Assembly (NCBI GenBank): GCA_003215555.1 | Contig: QCKE01000002.1 | Span: forward strand, 62,001-126,000 | DNA length: 64,000 nt | Direction: 5' to 3' | DNA from: Prochlorococcus sp. AG-409-K04 | GTDB taxonomy: Bacteria > Cyanobacteriota > Cyanobacteriia > PCC-6307 > Cyanobiaceae | Part shown: piece by piece, positions 38,301 through 49,797 of the stretch | How positions within the stretch are numbered: the stretch's first letter is position 1 | Layout of the letters: each line of letters opens with the position of its first letter | Notes under the pieces: generated by a model | Seen by the model: only the letters and a program-made list of their open reading frames with translations | Told to the model about the DNA's origin: nothing | Database searches by the model: none | Program-made: the position numbers and the translations under genes

Positions 38301-39176
38301 ATGAGTATTAATAAGCCCGATTGGTTAAGAGTAAAAGCACCTCAAAAGGAACGAATTGGAAATGTATCTAATTTGTTGAGTGATTTAAAGTTGAATACTG
38401 TATGTCAAGAAGCTAGCTGCCCAAACATAGGAGAGTGTTTTGCTGGAGGCACAGCTACTTTTTTAATAATGGGGCCAGGTTGCACTAGAGCATGTCCCTA
38501 TTGCGATATTGATTTTGATAAAAGTGTACGTGCATTGGATCCCTCAGAGCCTTATCGCTTGGGTGAAGCTGTCAAAAGACTTGGTTTAAAACATGTGGTG
38601 ATAACTTCTGTTAATCGTGACGATTTAGAAGATGGAGGTGCTAGTCAATTTGTTCGTTGTATTGAATCAGTAAGAGAAAGCTCGCCAGACACAACAATTG
38701 AATTATTGATTCCAGATTTTTGCGGTAATTGGGATGCTTTGGCAATTGTTATGAATGCTTCACCTGATGTCTTGAATCATAATATTGAAACTGTTCCAAG
38801 ATTATATAAAAAGGCTAGGCCTCAAGGTATATATGAGCGATCTTTGGAATTGTTATTTCGAGTAAGAAAAGAATCTAACAAAGTATATTCCAAGTCAGGA
38901 CTAATGGTTGGTCTTGGGGAATCAGATGAGGAGGTTTTTCAGGTTCTTTCCGATCTTCATGATCATAAAGTTGATATAGTTACGATCGGCCAATATTTGT
39001 CCCCCGGACCTAAACATTTGAGAGTAGATAGGTTTGTGACCCCTAATCAGTTCGAAAAATATAAAATAGAAGGAGAAAATCGTTTTGGTTTTTTACAAGT
39101 AGTTAGTTCTCCTCTGACTCGTAGTAGTTATCATGCTGGGGAGGTTGAGCGACTTATGAAAATTTATCCTCGTTAA
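38301..39176 (+). CDS. lipA: Lipoyl synthase
   Basis: LipA is a radical SAM enzyme that inserts two sulfurs into octanoyl groups on lipoyl-dependent enzymes. The 291-residue protein has the auxiliary cluster motif [12 protein letters not shown] at about residues 35-46 and the radical SAM triad CTRACPYCD near residue 61-68. It also contains [18 protein letters not shown] and the C-terminal [14 protein letters not shown] with the conserved final Ser. It ends inside the opposing YciI-like gene by 23 bases. Confidence 0.96.
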   Translation: MSINKPDWLRVKAPQKERIGNVSNLLSDLKLNTVCQEASCPNIGECFAGGTATFLIMGPGCTRACPYCDIDFDKSVRALDPSEPYRLGEAVKRLGLKHVVITSVNRDDLEDGGASQFVRCIESVRESSPDTTIELLIPDFCGNWDALAIVMNASPDVLNHNIETVPRLYKKARPQGIYERSLELLFRVRKESNKVYSKSGLMVGLGESDEEVFQVLSDLHDHKVDIVTIGQYLSPGPKHLRVDRFVTPNQFEKYKIEGENRFGFLQVVSSPLTRSSYHAGEVERLMKIYPR

Positions 39177-39486
39177 ATATGTCTAACAGATTTTTTGACA
39201 AAGGTATATATTGATGAAGCTCCCATTCCACTAATTTGTTCTTAATCATTGGGTCTGTTTTTATTATAGTTTCGGCATTTTGAAAATTTATAGATTCTAG
39301 TATAAGAATTCCTCCTCCCCCCGGGAGACCATTCTTGTCAATAAGATAACCTGAGAATATCCTTAGTCCAGTTTTTTTTATAGACTTAACCCACAATTTA
39401 TGCTCATTTATATATTCTTTTCTTTTACTTGGTATTAAAGAAAGTGTATATTTTGTAAACTTTTCTGTTTTAATAAAAAAAGACAT
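39154..39486 (-). CDS. YciI-like protein
   Basis: A 110-residue protein with the small alpha/beta ferredoxin-like YCII fold: [28 protein letters not shown], then [22 protein letters not shown], then [22 protein letters not shown]. The His of the NEHKLW helix corresponds to the conserved catalytic-like His of YciI. The C-terminus ([14 protein letters not shown]) overlaps lipA on the other strand by 23 bases. It follows gltB on the same strand by 16 bases, so it may be cotranscribed with it. Function unknown. Confidence 0.75.
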   Translation of the reverse strand: MSFFIKTEKFTKYTLSLIPSKRKEYINEHKLWVKSIKKTGLRIFSGYLIDKNGLPGGGGILILESINFQNAETIIKTDPMIKNKLVEWELHQYIPLSKNLLDIFNEDKFS

Positions 39487-39502
39487 TAATAAATAAAATT
39501 CT

Positions 39503-42500
39503 TTAAATCAAACCAACTCTTTTTTGTTCACTTGGAGGTACTAAAACCTTAAAAAGTTTTTTACTTATGTTCCAATTATTAATAATTTGCTCGGCTTTTA
39601 TGCTTTGCGTCTGTATTGCATGCTCTTGAATTAATGGCTTAAGAATGTTTTCTTGCTGTTTAGTTGATAAAGGGTGTATTTCTACAATTTCTTTATTTAC
39701 TAGTGATTCTGCTTGGTTCTTGTCATCGAATAGGAAAGTTAATCCACCAGTCATGCCAGCTCCAACATTTCTGCCTGTTGATCCAAGAACAACAACTATT
39801 CCACCTGTCATGTATTCACAGCAATGGTCGCCAGATCCTTCTACAACTGCTTCTGTTCCACTATTCCTCACTGCAAAACGTTCTCCTGCGATGCCAAGAG
39901 CAAATAATTTCCCTCCAGTGCCTCCATATAGACATGTATTCCCTAATATCACTTGATCAGAGGCATTAGCTGTCTTGGCTGGAGGAACTATTGTTATTAC
40001 ACCACCATTGATGCCTTTCCCAACATAATCATTTGCTTCGCCTATAAGTTTAATATTCATTCCTTGTAGAAGAAATGCTCCAAAACTTTGTCCTGAAAAA
40101 CCTTCAAAAGTTAAATTTAGATTACCTTTGAAACCTTTGTTTCCATGAATTTGAGCAATTTCTCCAGCAATTCTCGCACAAACACTACGGTCAGTATTAA
40201 TTATCTTTATGCTGCGATTAACTGATTTATGTTCAATTATTGCATTTTTTATTTCTTGATCTTTTAGTAATTCATCCTCTAAAACATTTCCATTAGTATG
40301 AGCCTCATTTTCATGATTCAACCAAAATCTGTTAGTTGAATTATTTATTGGATTTAGTAGTGAGGATAGGTCTATACTTTTTGTCTTTGGAATCTCTAAG
40401 TTTCGTGATTGAAGGAGATCTATTCTACCAATAATTTCTTCTAGATTAGAAAAACCTAATTCACTCATTATTTGTCTTACTTCTTCCGCAACAAATAGGA
40501 AAAAATTAACCACATGTTCTGGCAAACCTGGGAATCGCTGCCTTAAGGCTTCTTGTTGTGTAGCTATTCCAACAGGACATTTGTTTGTATGACAGATACG
40601 AGCCATTATGCATCCTTCAGCAATCATTGCAATTGAACCAAAACCATATTCCTCGGCACCTAGGAGTGCTGCTATGACAACATCCCAGCCAGTTTTTAAT
40701 CCACCATCCGCTCTCAATAAAACTCTATCTCTAAGACCATTCTCTAATAGAGATCTATGCACTTCAGTAAGGCCCAACTCCCAAGGTAATCCAGCATGTT
40801 TGATCGAGCTAAGAGGGGATGCTCCCGTTCCTCCATCATGTCCGGAAATTTGAATAACATCTGCATTTGCTTTTGCTACGCCTGCAGCAATTGTTCCTAT
40901 ACCAATTTCTGCTACTAATTTTACACTTACTTTGGCTTTTGGATGTACTTGATGCAGATCGTGAATTAATTGAGCTAAATCTTCTATTGAATAAATATCG
41001 TGATGAGGTGGTGGCGAAATTAATGCGACACCAGGCTTACTATTTCTTAGCTTTGCAATATATTTATCTACTTTAGGTCCAGGCAACTGGCCACCTTCGC
41101 CTGGTTTTGCTCCTTGAGCTACTTTGATTTCTAATTGTTTTCCACTTCTTAAGTATTCAGGTGTAACTCCAAATCTTCCAGAAGCTATTTGTTTAATTGC
41201 AGAGCAAGCAGTGTCACCATTTTCCAGTCCTTTTAGATTGGGGAATGAATTTGAAATTTTTTGTTCATTGACATCACTAAGAATTTGAAATCTTGTTGGA
41301 TCTTCTCCACCTTCCCCACTATTGCTTTTGCCTCCAATTCGATTCATTGCTATTGCTAGAACTTCATGTGCTTCTCTAGATAGTGCACCTAAACTCATTC
41401 CACCTGTGCAAAATCTTTTGCAAATACTCTCTACACTTTCAACTTGATCAATTGGTAATTTTTTTCTTCTATTTGTGAATGTAAGCAAATCCCTTAGAGC
41501 AGTTGGAGTTCTGGATTCAAGAAGTGACTTGTATGTTGAAAAGTGATCATATCCTGGCCCTTCTCTAACTGCTGCATGAAGTGCTTTAGACATTGATGGA
41601 TTGTTTAAATGAAATTCCCCTCCGCTTCTGTATTGAACAAAACCAAAGAATTCAAGCTTTTTCTTATCCATTTCAGGGAATGCTTTTGAATGGAAGGTAA
41701 GTGTTTCATTGGCTAATTCTTTTAAACTTAATCCTGCAATTCTGCTAGTTGTTCCTTTAAATGCGAGGTCAATAATATCTGCTCCTATTCCTATGGCTTC
41801 AAAGATTTGGGCACCATGGTAACTAGCTAAAAGAGAAATGCCTATTTTTGACAGTATCTTTCTTAATCCATTTTCCAATGCCTCCTTTAAATTTTCCTGT
41901 GCCTTAGCGATAGTTAAATCTTTGAAAGTATTTGTCTCAATTTGTTTTTGAGTTTTAGGACTATGCCACCAATGTCGTGTAGTTTCCCAAGTCAACCAAG
42001 GACAGATAGCACTGGCTCCGAATCCGATTAGACAAGCAACATGATGAGTACTCCAGCATTGGGCCGTTTCCACAACAATTGAAACATCAAGTCTTAGTTG
42101 ATGTTTGAGTAAATGATGGTGTACTGCTCCAACTGCAAGCAGAGGAGGAATGTATGTTTTATTTGTACTTATTCCTCGATCTGAAAGTATTAAAATTTTA
42201 TTTCCATTTTTCACCGCAGATGATGCCTCATTGCAAATGCTTGTAATACCTTTTTGAAAACCTTCTATTGCATCATCTATTGAAATGAGTGTAGATATTT
42301 TGATTGCTTTTAAGTGTTGCTTTGATAAAAGATCTAATTCTGCTTCGTTAATAATTGGAGATTTCAGACTGATTACTGAAAAGGAATTTTCTTTAGGCTT
42401 TAATGGTGATCCTCTCTTTCCTAAATGCATCTCAATACTCATTACAAGCTTTTCGCGTAATGGATCTATTGGAGGATTTGTTACTTGAGCAAATCTTTGC

Positions 42501-44068
42501 TTAAAGTAGTCATATAAAAGGTGCGCTTTATTAGAAAGAATTGCTAAGGGGATATCATCACCCATGCAATAAGTAGGTTCTTTTGCACTACTTGCCATGG
42601 TGTCAATAATTATATCTAGATCCTCAATAGAAAATCCAAATGCACTTTGCTTTTGCAGTAAATCTTTCCTTTCTAAATTTCTTTGAGTTAGCCAGGGTTG
42701 GGGAGTTAAATTTAGTTGATTGTGGGAAAGCCACTTTTTGTATGGATATCTATTTGCTGCTTCTTTTTTAACATCCCAGTTTCTTAAAAGCCTTTTTTCT
42801 TTAAGATCAACTGCTAGCATTTGACCTGGTCCTAGACGTCCTTTTTCTATTACATTGCTATCTTTAATATCGACTACTCCAGTTTCGGAGCCCATTATTA
42901 CGAAGTTATCTTTTGTAACACAATATCTTGCAGGTCTCAGCCCATTTCGATCAAGAGTGGCTCCTATAAAACATCCATCAGAAAAAACTAAAAGAGCAGG
43001 ACCATCCCATGCTTCTTGAGTGCAGGCTGAATATTCATAAAATGCATTTATTTCGGGTTGTTTTTTTAAAGCTGGCTGATCACGAAAAGCTTCTGGAACT
43101 AGAGTTAGAAGACTATCTGTTATTGGACGACCACTTCTAACTAGTAATTCTAGTGTTGAATCAAGATTTGCTGAATCACTAAATGATGGATCAACGACAG
43201 GACTTAAGTCTTTTGCCGTTTCATTCCAAATTTCTTCAAGATGTACTTCGGTTGCTTTTGCCCAATTTAAATTTCCTAAAAGAGTATTTATTTCTCCATT
43301 ATGTCCAAGGAGACGCATAGGTTGGGCAAGAGGCCAACGAGGAAGAGTATTTGTACTAAATCTTCGATGGTAAATAGCAAATGATACTTCAAACTTCGGG
43401 TTCTTTAGATCGAGAAAAAATTCAGATAATACTTTTGATCTAACCATTCCCTTATATACAACTGTTCGACCACTTAATGACGCTAAATATGGTTTCTCAG
43501 ATAGATCAATGCTTGCACTGGAAAATCTGCTTTGGATTCGTTTTCTTAATCGAAATAGTAAGTTTTCAAACTCCTCTGCCTGTAAATTTTTTTCTAAAAG
43601 CCATTGCTCAATAAATGGCGCTGTTTCTTTAGCTTGAGGGCCAAGAACTGAAGAATTTATAGGAACTTCTCGCCATCCTATAGATAATAAACCAAGTTTA
43701 TTGGCTTCTTCTTCGAAAAGCTGCTTACTTTTCTCGCGCTGTTTAACATCCTTAGGCAGAAAAACCATGCCTAAACCTTTTGAGCAATTTGATTCATTAT
43801 TTATTTCAGGCCAAATAGTTTGAAAAAATCCCCAAGGTATTGCGCATAAGATCCCTGCTCCATCTCCTGAATCGCCATCACCGCCACAACCTCCTCTATG
43901 TTCCATGCACTCGAGACCTTTAAGTGCTTGTTGTAAAACCCAATGGCTTGCAATACCTTCAATTTGCGCTAAAAAACCTACCCCGCATGCATCCTTTTCA
44001 TCTTTAATGGCATTCGGTGGACTGCTGTCACAGTATGGCCAATTTTCAATATGTGTTTTTTGAGGCAT
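39503..44068 (-). CDS. gltB: Ferredoxin-dependent glutamate synthase (GltS/GlsF)
   Basis: This enzyme converts glutamine and 2-oxoglutarate into two glutamates with reduced ferredoxin. The 1521-residue chain is the full single-polypeptide length. After a 27-residue propeptide comes the class II amidase nucleophile Cys28 (DACGVGFLAQ). The central and FMN domains follow with LRADGGLKTGWDVVIAALLGAEE, and the 3Fe-4S site CIMARICHTNKCPVG near residue 1155. The C-terminal GXGXG beta-helix has CLYGGTGGKLFALG. There is no NADPH-type small subunit in the window, so it is the ferredoxin form. Confidence 0.97.
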   Translation of the reverse strand: MPQKTHIENWPYCDSSPPNAIKDEKDACGVGFLAQIEGIASHWVLQQALKGLECMEHRGGCGGDGDSGDGAGILCAIPWGFFQTIWPEINNESNCSKGLGMVFLPKDVKQREKSKQLFEEEANKLGLLSIGWREVPINSSVLGPQAKETAPFIEQWLLEKNLQAEEFENLLFRLRKRIQSRFSSASIDLSEKPYLASLSGRTVVYKGMVRSKVLSEFFLDLKNPKFEVSFAIYHRRFSTNTLPRWPLAQPMRLLGHNGEINTLLGNLNWAKATEVHLEEIWNETAKDLSPVVDPSFSDSANLDSTLELLVRSGRPITDSLLTLVPEAFRDQPALKKQPEINAFYEYSACTQEAWDGPALLVFSDGCFIGATLDRNGLRPARYCVTKDNFVIMGSETGVVDIKDSNVIEKGRLGPGQMLAVDLKEKRLLRNWDVKKEAANRYPYKKWLSHNQLNLTPQPWLTQRNLERKDLLQKQSAFGFSIEDLDIIIDTMASSAKEPTYCMGDDIPLAILSNKAHLLYDYFKQRFAQVTNPPIDPLREKLVMSIEMHLGKRGSPLKPKENSFSVISLKSPIINEAELDLLSKQHLKAIKISTLISIDDAIEGFQKGITSICNEASSAVKNGNKILILSDRGISTNKTYIPPLLAVGAVHHHLLKHQLRLDVSIVVETAQCWSTHHVACLIGFGASAICPWLTWETTRHWWHSPKTQKQIETNTFKDLTIAKAQENLKEALENGLRKILSKIGISLLASYHGAQIFEAIGIGADIIDLAFKGTTSRIAGLSLKELANETLTFHSKAFPEMDKKKLEFFGFVQYRSGGEFHLNNPSMSKALHAAVREGPGYDHFSTYKSLLESRTPTALRDLLTFTNRRKKLPIDQVESVESICKRFCTGGMSLGALSREAHEVLAIAMNRIGGKSNSGEGGEDPTRFQILSDVNEQKISNSFPNLKGLENGDTACSAIKQIASGRFGVTPEYLRSGKQLEIKVAQGAKPGEGGQLPGPKVDKYIAKLRNSKPGVALISPPPHHDIYSIEDLAQLIHDLHQVHPKAKVSVKLVAEIGIGTIAAGVAKANADVIQISGHDGGTGASPLSSIKHAGLPWELGLTEVHRSLLENGLRDRVLLRADGGLKTGWDVVIAALLGAEEYGFGSIAMIAEGCIMARICHTNKCPVGIATQQEALRQRFPGLPEHVVNFFLFVAEEVRQIMSELGFSNLEEIIGRIDLLQSRNLEIPKTKSIDLSSLLNPINNSTNRFWLNHENEAHTNGNVLEDELLKDQEIKNAIIEHKSVNRSIKIINTDRSVCARIAGEIAQIHGNKGFKGNLNLTFEGFSGQSFGAFLLQGMNIKLIGEANDYVGKGINGGVITIVPPAKTANASDQVILGNTCLYGGTGGKLFALGIAGERFAVRNSGTEAVVEGSGDHCCEYMTGGIVVVLGSTGRNVGAGMTGGLTFLFDDKNQAESLVNKEIVEIHPLSTKQQENILKPLIQEHAIQTQSIKAEQIINNWNISKKLFKVLVPPSEQKRVGLI

Positions 44069-44323
44069 GAATGCAAGTACCCTTTAGATCCCTCTAAATA
44101 GACTGAAAATCAGTGCCATAGGTATTAAATTATCCTAATGGAAGATTGTGTCTAATTGTTTTAAAACTCGAAAAGGTGATAAATCAATTGATTGGCCTCT
44201 TTTATCTATTGTTTTTGAATTTTAAGCAATGCTTTTAGAAAAAAGCTCTCTTATTTGCCCTTGAACTAGTAGAATAGAAGATTATTGATAAGGGTCCAAA
44301 TTTTTTGACCTTGTTGATCTTCG

Positions 44324-44698
44324 ATGCCAACTATTCAACAACTTATTAGAACTGAGCGACAGCGTTTAACTCGCAAAACAAAGTCGCCAGCATTGAGAGC
44401 ATGCCCAGAAAGGAGGGGGGTTTGTACAAGGGTTTATACTTCAACGCCTAAAAAGCCAAACTCTGCTTTACGTAAAGTTGCAAGAGTTCGTTTGACTTCT
44501 GGTTTTGAGGTTACTGCTTATATACCTGGTATTGGGCACAATCTTCAGGAACATTCAGTTGTTCTTTTGAGAGGAGGTCGAGTTAAAGATCTTCCAGGTG
44601 TTCGTTATCACATTATAAGAGGAACCCTAGACACTGCAGGAGTTAAAGATCGGCGTCAATCTCGCTCTAAGTATGGGGCTAAAGCCTCCAAATCATAA
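44324..44698 (+). CDS. rpsL: Ribosomal protein S12
   Basis: S12 lies in the decoding centre. The 124-residue protein starts [24 protein letters not shown] and has the conserved [13 protein letters not shown] near residue 44 and [18 protein letters not shown] near residue 85. Lys44 and Lys88-type positions of streptomycin resistance are the wild-type residues as far as I can align them. It begins the str operon 255 bases from gltB on the other strand. Confidence 0.98.
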   Translation: MPTIQQLIRTERQRLTRKTKSPALRACPERRGVCTRVYTSTPKKPNSALRKVARVRLTSGFEVTAYIPGIGHNLQEHSVVLLRGGRVKDLPGVRYHIIRGTLDTAGVKDRRQSRSKYGAKASKS

Positions 44699-44734
44699 AT
44701 AAATCTTAATTTACTATTCATTCATTTAGTACTT

Positions 44735-45205
44735 ATGTCTAGAAGAAACGCTGCAGAAAAAAGACCAGTTTTACCTGATCCTCAATTTAATAATCGCCTT
44801 GCAACAATGATGGTTGCAAGGTTGATGAAACATGGCAAAAAGTCCACAGCTCAGAAAATCTTGTCACACGCGTTTGGTCTGATTAATGAACGTACAGGAT
44901 CTGATCCAATAGAACTCTTTGAAACAGCTATTAAGAATGCCACTCCTTTAGTTGAAGTCAGAGCAAGGCGTGTAGGGGGTGCTACATATCAGGTGCCTAT
45001 GGAGGTTCGTCAAGAAAGGGGTACTGCAATGGCACTGAGGTGGCTCGTTAATTTTTCAAGATCTAGAAATGGTAGAAGTATGGCGCACAAGCTTGCAGGT
45101 GAATTAATGGATGCTGCCAATGAAGCTGGAAATGCTGTCCGCAAACGTGAGGAAACTCATAAAATGGCAGAAGCAAATAAGGCATTTGCTCATTATCGTT
45201 ATTGA
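44735..45205 (+). CDS. rpsG: Ribosomal protein S7
   Basis: S7 organises the 30S head and in bacteria can repress its own operon. The 156-residue product starts [22 protein letters not shown] and contains the signature [27 protein letters not shown] and [43 protein letters not shown]. Length is standard. Confidence 0.98.
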   Translation: MSRRNAAEKRPVLPDPQFNNRLATMMVARLMKHGKKSTAQKILSHAFGLINERTGSDPIELFETAIKNATPLVEVRARRVGGATYQVPMEVRQERGTAMALRWLVNFSRSRNGRSMAHKLAGELMDAANEAGNAVRKREETHKMAEANKAFAHYRY

Positions 45206-45298
45206 ATCTTTGAGATATTTTCTCAAAACCCTTTCGCTTTTGCCTATTGCCCTGTAGAGTCACTTCCGCCTTAAACTATTGAACCTGGAGACATCGTT

Positions 45299-47374
45299 GT
45301 GGCTCGTGCCTTCCCCCTAGAACGCGTAAGAAATATTGGTATTGCAGCGCATATAGACGCTGGAAAGACCACAACAACTGAAAGGATTCTTTTTTATTCA
45401 GGTGTAGTGCACAAGATTGGTGAGGTTCATGATGGTGCCGCTGTTACTGATTGGATGGCCCAAGAACGTGAGCGAGGAATAACAATCACAGCAGCTGCAA
45501 TATCAACAAGTTGGCAAGATCATAGGATTAATATTATTGACACTCCAGGCCACGTCGATTTTACTATTGAAGTTGAAAGGTCGATGAGAGTTTTGGATGG
45601 TGTAATAGCAGTATTTTGTGCTGTTGGAGGCGTTCAGCCGCAATCTGAAACTGTTTGGAGGCAGGCAGATCGGTATTCAGTGCCAAGGATGGTTTTTGTA
45701 AATAAGATGGATAGAACAGGGGCGGATTTTTTAAAAGTTTATGGACAAATCAAAGATCGGTTGAAAGCCAATGCAGCTCCTATTCAACTTCCTATAGGAG
45801 CGGAGGGAGAATTGTCAGGCATTATTGATTTGGTTGGTAATAAGGCTTTCGTTTATAAAAATGACCTTGGAACTGATATTGAAGAGACTGCTATTCCAGC
45901 TGAAATGGAAGACGAGGCTGCTGAATGGCGCAGTAAATTAATGGAAACTGTTGCCGAAACAGATGAAGACTTAATAGAAGCTTTTCTTGAAAATGGAGAA
46001 TTGACTACAGAGCAGCTTAAAAAGGGAATTAGAGAAGGAGTGCTGAATCATGGTTTAGTCCCAATGTTATGTGGCTCAGCATTTAAAAATAAAGGAGTTC
46101 AACTTGTTTTAGATGCGGTTATTGATTATTTGCCTGCACCAATAGATGTGCCTCCCATACAAGGACTTCTGCCAAATGGTGAAGATGCTGTCAGGCCCTC
46201 AGAAGATCAGGCACCTTTCAGTGCTCTAGCTTTCAAAGTCATGGCTGATCCATATGGAAAATTGACTTTCGTGAGAATGTATTCGGGGATTCTTGAAAAA
46301 GGAAGTTATGTGTTGAACTCAACTAAAGATGCTAAAGAGAGAATTTCTAGATTGGTTGTACTAAAAGCAGATGATCGTGAGGAAGTGGACCAATTACGAG
46401 CAGGAGATCTAGGCGCAGTTCTTGGTTTGAAAAATACAACTACTGGTGACACATTATGTTCAACAGATGAGCCAATTGTCCTTGAGACTCTTTTTGTACC
46501 AGAGCCTGTTATTTCTGTTGCTGTTGAGCCCAAGACCAAAGGAGATATGGAAAAGCTTTCAAAGGCTTTGATTGCTTTAGCAGAAGAAGACCCTACATTC
46601 AGAGTCAGTACTGATCAAGAGACTAATCAAACCGTTATAGCGGGGATGGGAGAACTACATTTAGAGATACTTGTAGACAGAATGCTTAGAGAATTTAAAG
46701 TTGAAGCTAATATTGGTGCCCCACAAGTTTCGTATAGAGAGACGATTAGATCAAGTTCAAAAGGTGAAGGAAAATATGCTCGTCAGACTGGTGGTAAGGG
46801 ACAATATGGTCATGTAGTAATTGAAATGGAGCCTGGAGAACCTGGTTCAGGCTTTGAGTTTGTTAATAAAATCGTTGGTGGAGCTGTACCTAAAGAATTT
46901 ATTGGACCTGCTTCAAATGGTATGAAAGAAACTTGCGAGTCTGGGGTTTTGGCTGGATATCCTTTGATTGATGTAAAAGTTACGATGGTTGATGGTTCTT
47001 TTCATGATGTTGATTCATCAGAAATGGCATTTAAAATTGCAGGATCTATGGCTTTTAAGGATGGGGTTAAGAAATGTAATCCAGTTCTTCTTGAGCCAAT
47101 GATGAAGGTTGAAGTCGAATGCCCAGAGGATTTCTTAGGATCAATTATTGGAGATTTATCTTCTAGGAGAGGTCAGGTTGAAGGGCAATCTATTGATGAT
47201 GGAGTATCAAAGGTTCAATCCAAAGTACCTTTAGCAGAAATGTTTGGTTACGCCACTCAACTGCGTTCTATGACGCAAGGTAGAGGTATATTCTCAATGG
47301 AGTTCAGTAAATACGAGGAAGTACCTCGTAATGTTGCTGAAGCAATTATCTCTAAGAATCAGGGTAATTCCTGA
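45299..47374 (+). CDS. fusA: Elongation factor G
   Basis: EF-G drives translocation. The 691-residue protein starts with GTG at 45299 ([31 protein letters not shown]) and has G1 AHIDAGKT, switch 1 RERGITI, G3 DTPGHVDF and G4 NKMDRTGA. Domains II-V follow with GGKGQYGHV and the C-terminal [13 protein letters not shown]. It is the standard bacterial-type EF-G1. Confidence 0.98.
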   Translation: MARAFPLERVRNIGIAAHIDAGKTTTTERILFYSGVVHKIGEVHDGAAVTDWMAQERERGITITAAAISTSWQDHRINIIDTPGHVDFTIEVERSMRVLDGVIAVFCAVGGVQPQSETVWRQADRYSVPRMVFVNKMDRTGADFLKVYGQIKDRLKANAAPIQLPIGAEGELSGIIDLVGNKAFVYKNDLGTDIEETAIPAEMEDEAAEWRSKLMETVAETDEDLIEAFLENGELTTEQLKKGIREGVLNHGLVPMLCGSAFKNKGVQLVLDAVIDYLPAPIDVPPIQGLLPNGEDAVRPSEDQAPFSALAFKVMADPYGKLTFVRMYSGILEKGSYVLNSTKDAKERISRLVVLKADDREEVDQLRAGDLGAVLGLKNTTTGDTLCSTDEPIVLETLFVPEPVISVAVEPKTKGDMEKLSKALIALAEEDPTFRVSTDQETNQTVIAGMGELHLEILVDRMLREFKVEANIGAPQVSYRETIRSSSKGEGKYARQTGGKGQYGHVVIEMEPGEPGSGFEFVNKIVGGAVPKEFIGPASNGMKETCESGVLAGYPLIDVKVTMVDGSFHDVDSSEMAFKIAGSMAFKDGVKKCNPVLLEPMMKVEVECPEDFLGSIIGDLSSRRGQVEGQSIDDGVSKVQSKVPLAEMFGYATQLRSMTQGRGIFSMEFSKYEEVPRNVAEAIISKNQGNS

Positions 47375-47420
47375 TATCTTCGACATCAATCGTCTATTAT
47401 TAAACTGATTCTTTAAACAA

Positions 47421-48614
47421 ATGGCCAGAGAGAAGTTCGAAAGAAACAAGCCTCATGTCAACATCGGGACTATCGGGCATGTTGATCATGGCAAAACTAC
47501 CCTTACTGCTGCTATCACAAATGTGTTAGCTAAAAAAGGGCAGGCTCAAGCGCAAGATTATGGTGATATTGATGGTGCTCCAGAGGAAAGAGAGCGCGGT
47601 ATCACAATAAATACTGCTCATGTTGAGTATGAGACAGAGGGTAGGCATTATGCCCATGTTGATTGCCCAGGACATGCTGATTATGTGAAAAACATGATCA
47701 CAGGTGCGGCGCAAATGGATGGGGCGATTTTAGTTTGTGCTGCTACCGATGGCCCTATGGCTCAGACTAAAGAGCATATCCTGTTAGCAAAACAAGTTGG
47801 TGTTCCTGCGCTTGTTGTTGCTCTCAATAAATGTGACATGGTCGATGATCCTGAAATCATAGAACTTGTTGAAATGGAAATTGGAGAACTTCTTGAAGGA
47901 TATGGTTTCAATGATGTTCCAATTGTTCAAGTTTCTGGTTTAAAGGCTTTGGAAGGAGAGGCTGAATGGGAAGGCAAGGTAGAAGAGTTAATGAAAGCTG
48001 TTGATGACTCCATTCCAGAACCTGAAAGAGAAGTGGACAAACCTTTCTTAATGGCTGTAGAAGATGTTTTTTCTATTACAGGCAGAGGGACAGTAGCAAC
48101 AGGTAGGATTGAAAGAGGAAAGGTAACTGTTGGAGAAGAAGTAGAGATTGTTGGAATTAAAGACACTCGACTTACAACAGTTACTGGTGTTGAGATGTTT
48201 CGCAAGCTCTTAGATGAAGGGATGGCAGGAGATAATGTTGGATTGCTGCTTCGAGGTGTTCAAAAAGAAGATATTGAACGTGGAATGGTTTTAGTTAAGA
48301 AAGGTTCTATTACTCCACACACACAATTTGAGGGAGAGGTTTATGTCTTGAAAAAAGAAGAAGGTGGAAGACATACCCCTTTCTTTGCGGGTTATAGACC
48401 TCAGTTTTATATTCGAACCACAGATGTTACTGGACAAATAACTGCATTTACAGCTGATGATGGAAGTTCTGTTGAAATGGTGATGCCAGGAGATAGGATT
48501 AAAATGACAGGTGAATTGATTTGTCCTGTGGCGATTGAGCAAGGGATGAGATTTGCTATTAGAGAAGGGGGAAGGACGATAGGTGCAGGAGTAGTTTCAA
48601 AGATTATTAAGTAA
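47421..48614 (+). CDS. tuf: Elongation factor Tu
   Basis: EF-Tu delivers aminoacyl-tRNA. The 397-residue protein has [14 protein letters not shown] at residues 18-31, [48 protein letters not shown] and the C-terminal [16 protein letters not shown]. It follows fusA by 46 bases and is followed by two hairpins, so it normally closes the transcript ahead of rpsJ. Confidence 0.98.
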   Translation: MAREKFERNKPHVNIGTIGHVDHGKTTLTAAITNVLAKKGQAQAQDYGDIDGAPEERERGITINTAHVEYETEGRHYAHVDCPGHADYVKNMITGAAQMDGAILVCAATDGPMAQTKEHILLAKQVGVPALVVALNKCDMVDDPEIIELVEMEIGELLEGYGFNDVPIVQVSGLKALEGEAEWEGKVEELMKAVDDSIPEPEREVDKPFLMAVEDVFSITGRGTVATGRIERGKVTVGEEVEIVGIKDTRLTTVTGVEMFRKLLDEGMAGDNVGLLLRGVQKEDIERGMVLVKKGSITPHTQFEGEVYVLKKEEGGRHTPFFAGYRPQFYIRTTDVTGQITAFTADDGSSVEMVMPGDRIKMTGELICPVAIEQGMRFAIREGGRTIGAGVVSKIIK

Positions 48615-48621
48615 ATCTTTT

Positions 48622-48651
48622 CTTATGGCTAGATTTAAATCTAGCCATAAG
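48622..48651 (+). terminator. 30-base perfect palindrome after tuf
   Basis: The sequence from 48622 reads the same on both strands for 30 bases: CTTATGGCTAGATTT followed by its exact reverse complement. It begins 7 bases after the tuf stop. No long T-run follows directly. As RNA it can form a very stable hairpin with a small loop, and probably serves as a terminator or 3' stabiliser. Confidence 0.6.
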
Positions 48652-48665
48652 TTAGATTTATACTC

Positions 48666-48688
48666 AGGCTTTTTTAAGAAAGCCTTTT
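48666..48688 (+). terminator. Second hairpin after tuf, with T-run
   Basis: AGGCTTT pairs with AAAGCCT around a 6-base loop, followed by TTT. It lies 15 bases beyond the palindrome, and the pair look like tandem terminators of the str operon. Some read-through into rpsJ is possible. Confidence 0.65.
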
Positions 48689-48750
48689 GAACCTTGAAAA
48701 TTCATTTTTATCCTTTTTTCTTAAGGAAGCACTTTTACTGATTTATTCTT

Positions 48751-49071
48751 ATGACAACGGCTATAGTTCAGCAGAAGATTCGAATACGCCTTAAAGCTTT
48801 TGATAGGCGTATGTTAGATCTTTCTTGTGAAAAAATTATTGAAACGGCTGATAATACAGCGGCTACTGCCATTGGACCTATTCCTTTACCTACTAAAAGA
48901 AAGATTTACTGTGTTTTACGTTCTCCCCATGTAGATAAGGATTCTAGAGAACATTTTGAAACACGCACCCATAGAAGAATTATTGATATTTATAGCCCTT
49001 CAGCAAAAACGATTGATGCTTTGATGAAGCTTGATTTGCCTAGCGGAGTTGATATTGAGGTTAAACTTTAA
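48751..49071 (+). CDS. rpsJ: Ribosomal protein S10
   Basis: S10 is a 30S head protein that also binds NusB in antitermination. The 106-residue protein has [21 protein letters not shown] at the start and [36 protein letters not shown] as the signature. In most bacteria it starts the S10 operon; here it follows tuf and is separated from rplC by nearly 40 kb in this window, the cyanobacterial arrangement. Confidence 0.98.
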   Translation: MTTAIVQQKIRIRLKAFDRRMLDLSCEKIIETADNTAATAIGPIPLPTKRKIYCVLRSPHVDKDSREHFETRTHRRIIDIYSPSAKTIDALMKLDLPSGVDIEVKL

Positions 49072-49134
49072 TGTTGGAAAACTCTCATTTGCTTAAAGAT
49101 TTAAGTATCATTTAGATATGTTAGAGAGTGTTCC

Positions 49135-49797
49135 GTGACCGATATTTCTGTCAGGGAGTTGCCGCTATTCCCTCTTCCTGATGTTGTTCTTTTCCCTCAG
49201 GAAGTATTACCGCTTCATATCTTTGAATCTAGATATAGAATGATGCTGAAGACTGTTTTGGAGACAGATAGTCGTTTTGGAGTTGTTAGATTAAATCCCC
49301 AGACGAAGAAGATAGAAGATGTAGGTTGCTGTGCTCAAATTATTAAGCATCAAATATCTGATGATGGCCGAAGTAATATAGTTACAATGGGCCAACAAAG
49401 ATTTAGGATTTTAGAAATTATTCGAGAAGCTCCTTTTTATACAGCCTTAGTTAGTTGGATCGATGATCAAGCTACTGAAAATCAAGAGGATTTAGATGAA
49501 CTTTCAAATACAGTTTTGGTTGCATTAAAAGATGTTGTTTCTTTAACTGGAAAGTTAACAGATTCTGAAAGGCGCCTGCCTGAAGAATTGCCTAAGATAG
49601 CGAGAGAATTGTCCTTTTGGATTGCTTCACATCTAGGCGGACCAGCTGCTGAAGAGCAGCAGAGATTACTAGAAATGTTAGACACCACTGCAAGATTAGA
49701 ACGTGAATATGAAATGCTTGATCATACGCGCAAGCAGTTAGCAGCTCGAACAGCATTAAAAGAATCACTATCGAATGCAGATCAGAAGAATAATTAA
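49135..49797 (+). CDS. Lon N-terminal domain protein (non-proteolytic)
   Basis: The 220-residue protein starts with GTG at 49135 and contains ELPLFPLPDVVLFPQEVLPLHIFESRYRMM, the LON substrate-binding domain start, and a helical part with RLEREYEMLDHTRKQLAARTALK at its end. There is no AAA+ or peptidase domain. Cyanobacteria carry such stand-alone LON-domain proteins; function is unproved. The stop overlaps the next start (TAATG), so translation with the methyltransferase is coupled. Confidence 0.85.
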   Translation: MTDISVRELPLFPLPDVVLFPQEVLPLHIFESRYRMMLKTVLETDSRFGVVRLNPQTKKIEDVGCCAQIIKHQISDDGRSNIVTMGQQRFRILEIIREAPFYTALVSWIDDQATENQEDLDELSNTVLVALKDVVSLTGKLTDSERRLPEELPKIARELSFWIASHLGGPAAEEQQRLLEMLDTTARLEREYEMLDHTRKQLAARTALKESLSNADQKNN

